A stretch of DNA of 64,000 nucleotides, from the IMG/VR virus record IMGVR_UViG_3300034066_001346, positions 32,798-96,797 of that record; one strand, given 5' to 3'. The translations under genes and the position numbers were made by a program. Source of the DNA: a virus. The first letter of the stretch is position 1; every line of letters starts with the position of its first letter. A model generated the notes under the pieces. The model saw nothing but the letters and a program-made list of their open reading frames with translations, was not told the DNA's origin and made no database searches. This document shows, in pieces, positions 62,776-64,000 of this stretch.

Positions 62776-63171
62776 TTAGTTGTAGTACTCTTGAACTTCC
62801 TTTGGAGTAGCTAATCTAAAACCCTCCTCCTTATCAAAAATTTCTTGTGCTGTCTTTGGATCCATTGCCACAAAAGGGTGTTCCTTTGTAAATGTGTGAC
62901 CTTGAATATCGTATCTGAAGTTAGCTCTTGTCATTCTAACAAGCACGTCGTCTTCGTCTAGTTCTTTCTTTGAATCAAATCTAGGCAAGACTTCAATCTC
63001 TTCTGAATCTTCTTCAATATCTTTAATTGTCTTCTGGTACACTGACCATGTGACGCCTTCTTCTGTGAAAGCTGCAATTATATCGTTCTTATTCTTTAAA
63101 CCTTCTGTATCAACGCCGAAATCTTCTGCGATTTTCTTTAACTCAGATACCTTTAATGTATCAAATGACAT
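62776..63171 (-). CDS. Small head-region protein with SAP/HeH-like motif
   Basis: 131 residues. LKVSELKKIAEDFGVDTEGL followed by KNKNDIIAAF is a helix-extension-helix as in SAP/Rho-N domains. An acidic middle and an end that includes GHTFTKEHPFVAMDPKTAQE, resembling small phage proteins placed next to capsid genes. AAGGAGA is five bases before the ATG. Role unknown, perhaps capsid-associated. Confidence 0.65.
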   Translation of the reverse strand: MSFDTLKVSELKKIAEDFGVDTEGLKNKNDIIAAFTEEGVTWSVYQKTIKDIEEDSEEIEVLPRFDSKKELDEDDVLVRMTRANFRYDIQGHTFTKEHPFVAMDPKTAQEIFDKEEGFRLATPKEVQEYYN

Positions 63172-63197
63172 AAAATCTCCTTAGTCTAAGTTATTTA

Positions 63198-63226
63198 ATT
63201 ATAGCATTAGTCAATTAAAATGAAAA
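63198..63226 (-). promoter_or_regulatory. Promoter of the neck genes
   Basis: TTTTCA (63226-63221), 17-base spacer, TATAAT (63203-63198), about 27 bases before the ATG at 63171. The -35 overlaps the T-run of the capsid terminator. Confidence 0.5.
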
Positions 63227-63248
63227 GCCCCTAAAATTAATTAGGGGC
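63223..63248 (-). terminator. Rho-independent terminator after the major capsid gene
   Basis: Minus strand: GCCCCTAA, loop TTAATT, TTAGGGGC, then TTTT. An eight-pair stem with a T-run, about 30 bases past the capsid stop. Confidence 0.8.
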
Positions 63249-63278
63249 CTTTCTTGCAAGTCTTCTTAATAAATTAAA

Positions 63279-64000
63279 TTATGAAGCGACTTTAACGTTC
63301 TTAACTACAACCCAAGCATCTGCTTGCTCGATCTGGACGCCAACACGAGTATACATTGTGTACTCAATTGAGTCCTTACGTGGCCAGAAGAATCGGTATA
63401 CAGTTACGTCACGCTTAACACCAATAACAACGTTATTTGGGAATGTTAAGTGGATATCACCGTGTGAACCTGATGCTGCTGAATAGTCACCAGTCTGTGT
63501 CTCTGGTAGCAGTGGAACTTCAACGATTGGAATACCAAATGCGTATGGAGCTACATATCCTGCTGGACCTGAAACTGGAGCAACCTCACCACGGATGATG
63601 CCTGAAGCAATATCCTGTGGGTTGACGTTCTGGATGTTTTGTGATGTTGAGTATAAGTAATCCTGAATCAAGTTTGAACCTGAGAGGAAGCGAAGATCTG
63701 TTCTACGCTGCTTGTACTTACGTGGGAGTGCCTTAAGAGCTGAGTTAAATACTGCACGAGAGATACCAGCACCTGCTGCGTCTACTACGTGTGCATCTGA
63801 CTTTGCCTTCTTTACAACGCCATCAAATGCCTTGTATAGGTTATCTGATGATAGTGATGTATTTCCGTTAAGTACTACATCTTCAATGTCATTACCTGCC
63901 TGTGTTGCCATCATGCGTGCAATGTGATCTTCTAGATCTGGACCTTCAATGTTGTCTTCTAGAGACTCTGTTGAAAGCTCCCAATCCAAGCGAAGCTTCT
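63279..64000 (-). CDS. Major capsid protein, 5' end outside window
   Basis: About 240 residues of the C-terminal part are present, with the frame open to the window edge. DWELSTESLEDNIEGPDLED, then IARMMATQAGNDIEDVVLNG is the spine-helix region of HK97-fold capsid proteins. AFGIPIVEVPLLPE and LTFPNNVVIGVKRDVTVYRF form the P and A domain strands. Codons favour AAG and C-ending forms, as for an abundant product. A strong terminator follows. No scaffold, protease or portal gene falls in the window; they should lie upstream. Confidence 0.88.
   Translation of the reverse strand, partial: KLRLDWELSTESLEDNIEGPDLEDHIARMMATQAGNDIEDVVLNGNTSLSSDNLYKAFDGVVKKAKSDAHVVDAAGAGISRAVFNSALKALPRKYKQRRTDLRFLSGSNLIQDYLYSTSQNIQNVNPQDIASGIIRGEVAPVSGPAGYVAPYAFGIPIVEVPLLPETQTGDYSAASGSHGDIHLTFPNNVVIGVKRDVTVYRFFWPRKDSIEYTMYTRVGVQIEQADAWVVVKNVKVAS

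Noticed and set aside
1-64000. Prophage/lysogeny module
   Set aside because: No integrase, recombinase, attachment-like repeat or CI-type repressor was recognised; the HTH proteins found are too small or uncertain to argue for lysogeny.

Overview
The window is most of a tailed, double-stranded DNA phage genome. It is A+T-rich, gene-dense, and every convincing protein gene lies on the minus strand, so transcription runs from high to low coordinates. The host was probably an actinobacterium: there is a WhiB-type iron-sulphur regulator (known only from Actinobacteria and their phages), and several start codons lie exactly six bases after a -10 hexamer, the arrangement of leaderless mRNAs common in that phylum. 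The A+T content would suit the streamlined low-GC freshwater actinobacteria; that host guess is inference. No integrase, excisionase or lysogeny repressor is recognisable, so a lytic lifestyle is likely. The window cuts the first gene (3' end missing) and the major capsid gene (5' end missing).

Layout, in the direction of transcription. 64000-59226: major capsid protein, head-tail connector genes and major tail tube protein; the capsid and tube genes are each followed by a hairpin terminator and then a new promoter. 59116-58458: tail assembly chaperones joined by a -1 frameshift at CCCAAAC. 58447-47210: an 11.2-kb tape-measure gene that also carries an ADP-ribosyltransferase-like domain, a CHAP peptidase, a LysM domain and a large unassigned region. 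47213-35275: tail hub, tip and fibre proteins with FN3-, CBM- and InlB-like repeats, ending at a terminator.

35191-19734 is the replication, recombination and nucleotide block: metallophosphoesterase, DnaB-type helicase, DnaG-type primase, an SSB-like protein, DnaE-type polymerase, three related small proteins, a MazG-like pyrophosphohydrolase, RecA, two 2-oxoglutarate/Fe(II) oxygenases, a Cas4-like nuclease, a RuvC-like resolvase and several zinc-ribbon proteins. 19737-15644 holds a glycosyltransferase, a nucleotidyltransferase, an Nmad1-like protein and both terminase subunits. 15421-10242 is an accessory cassette: NodU/CmcH carbamoyltransferase flanked by paralogous SGNH-like proteins, a third SGNH protein and a short-chain dehydrogenase, with a tRNA-Arg inside it.

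10159-1 contains lysis and small accessory genes: CHAP lysin, thermonuclease, Hsp20, FmdB-like protein, a PA14 exported protein, two holin-like membrane proteins, WhiB, a proteasome/HslV-like peptidase, an exported subtilase, thioredoxin, and an exported Ala-rich Ig-like protein whose codon use resembles that of the capsid and tail-tube genes. Functional names come from motifs read by eye; no database search was run. The strongest candidates for something new are the ADP-ribosyltransferase-like insertion in the tape measure, the carbamoyltransferase/SGNH cassette, the leaderless promoter set, and promoters overlapped by palindromes. No stretch longer than about 120 bases lacks a called gene or RNA.
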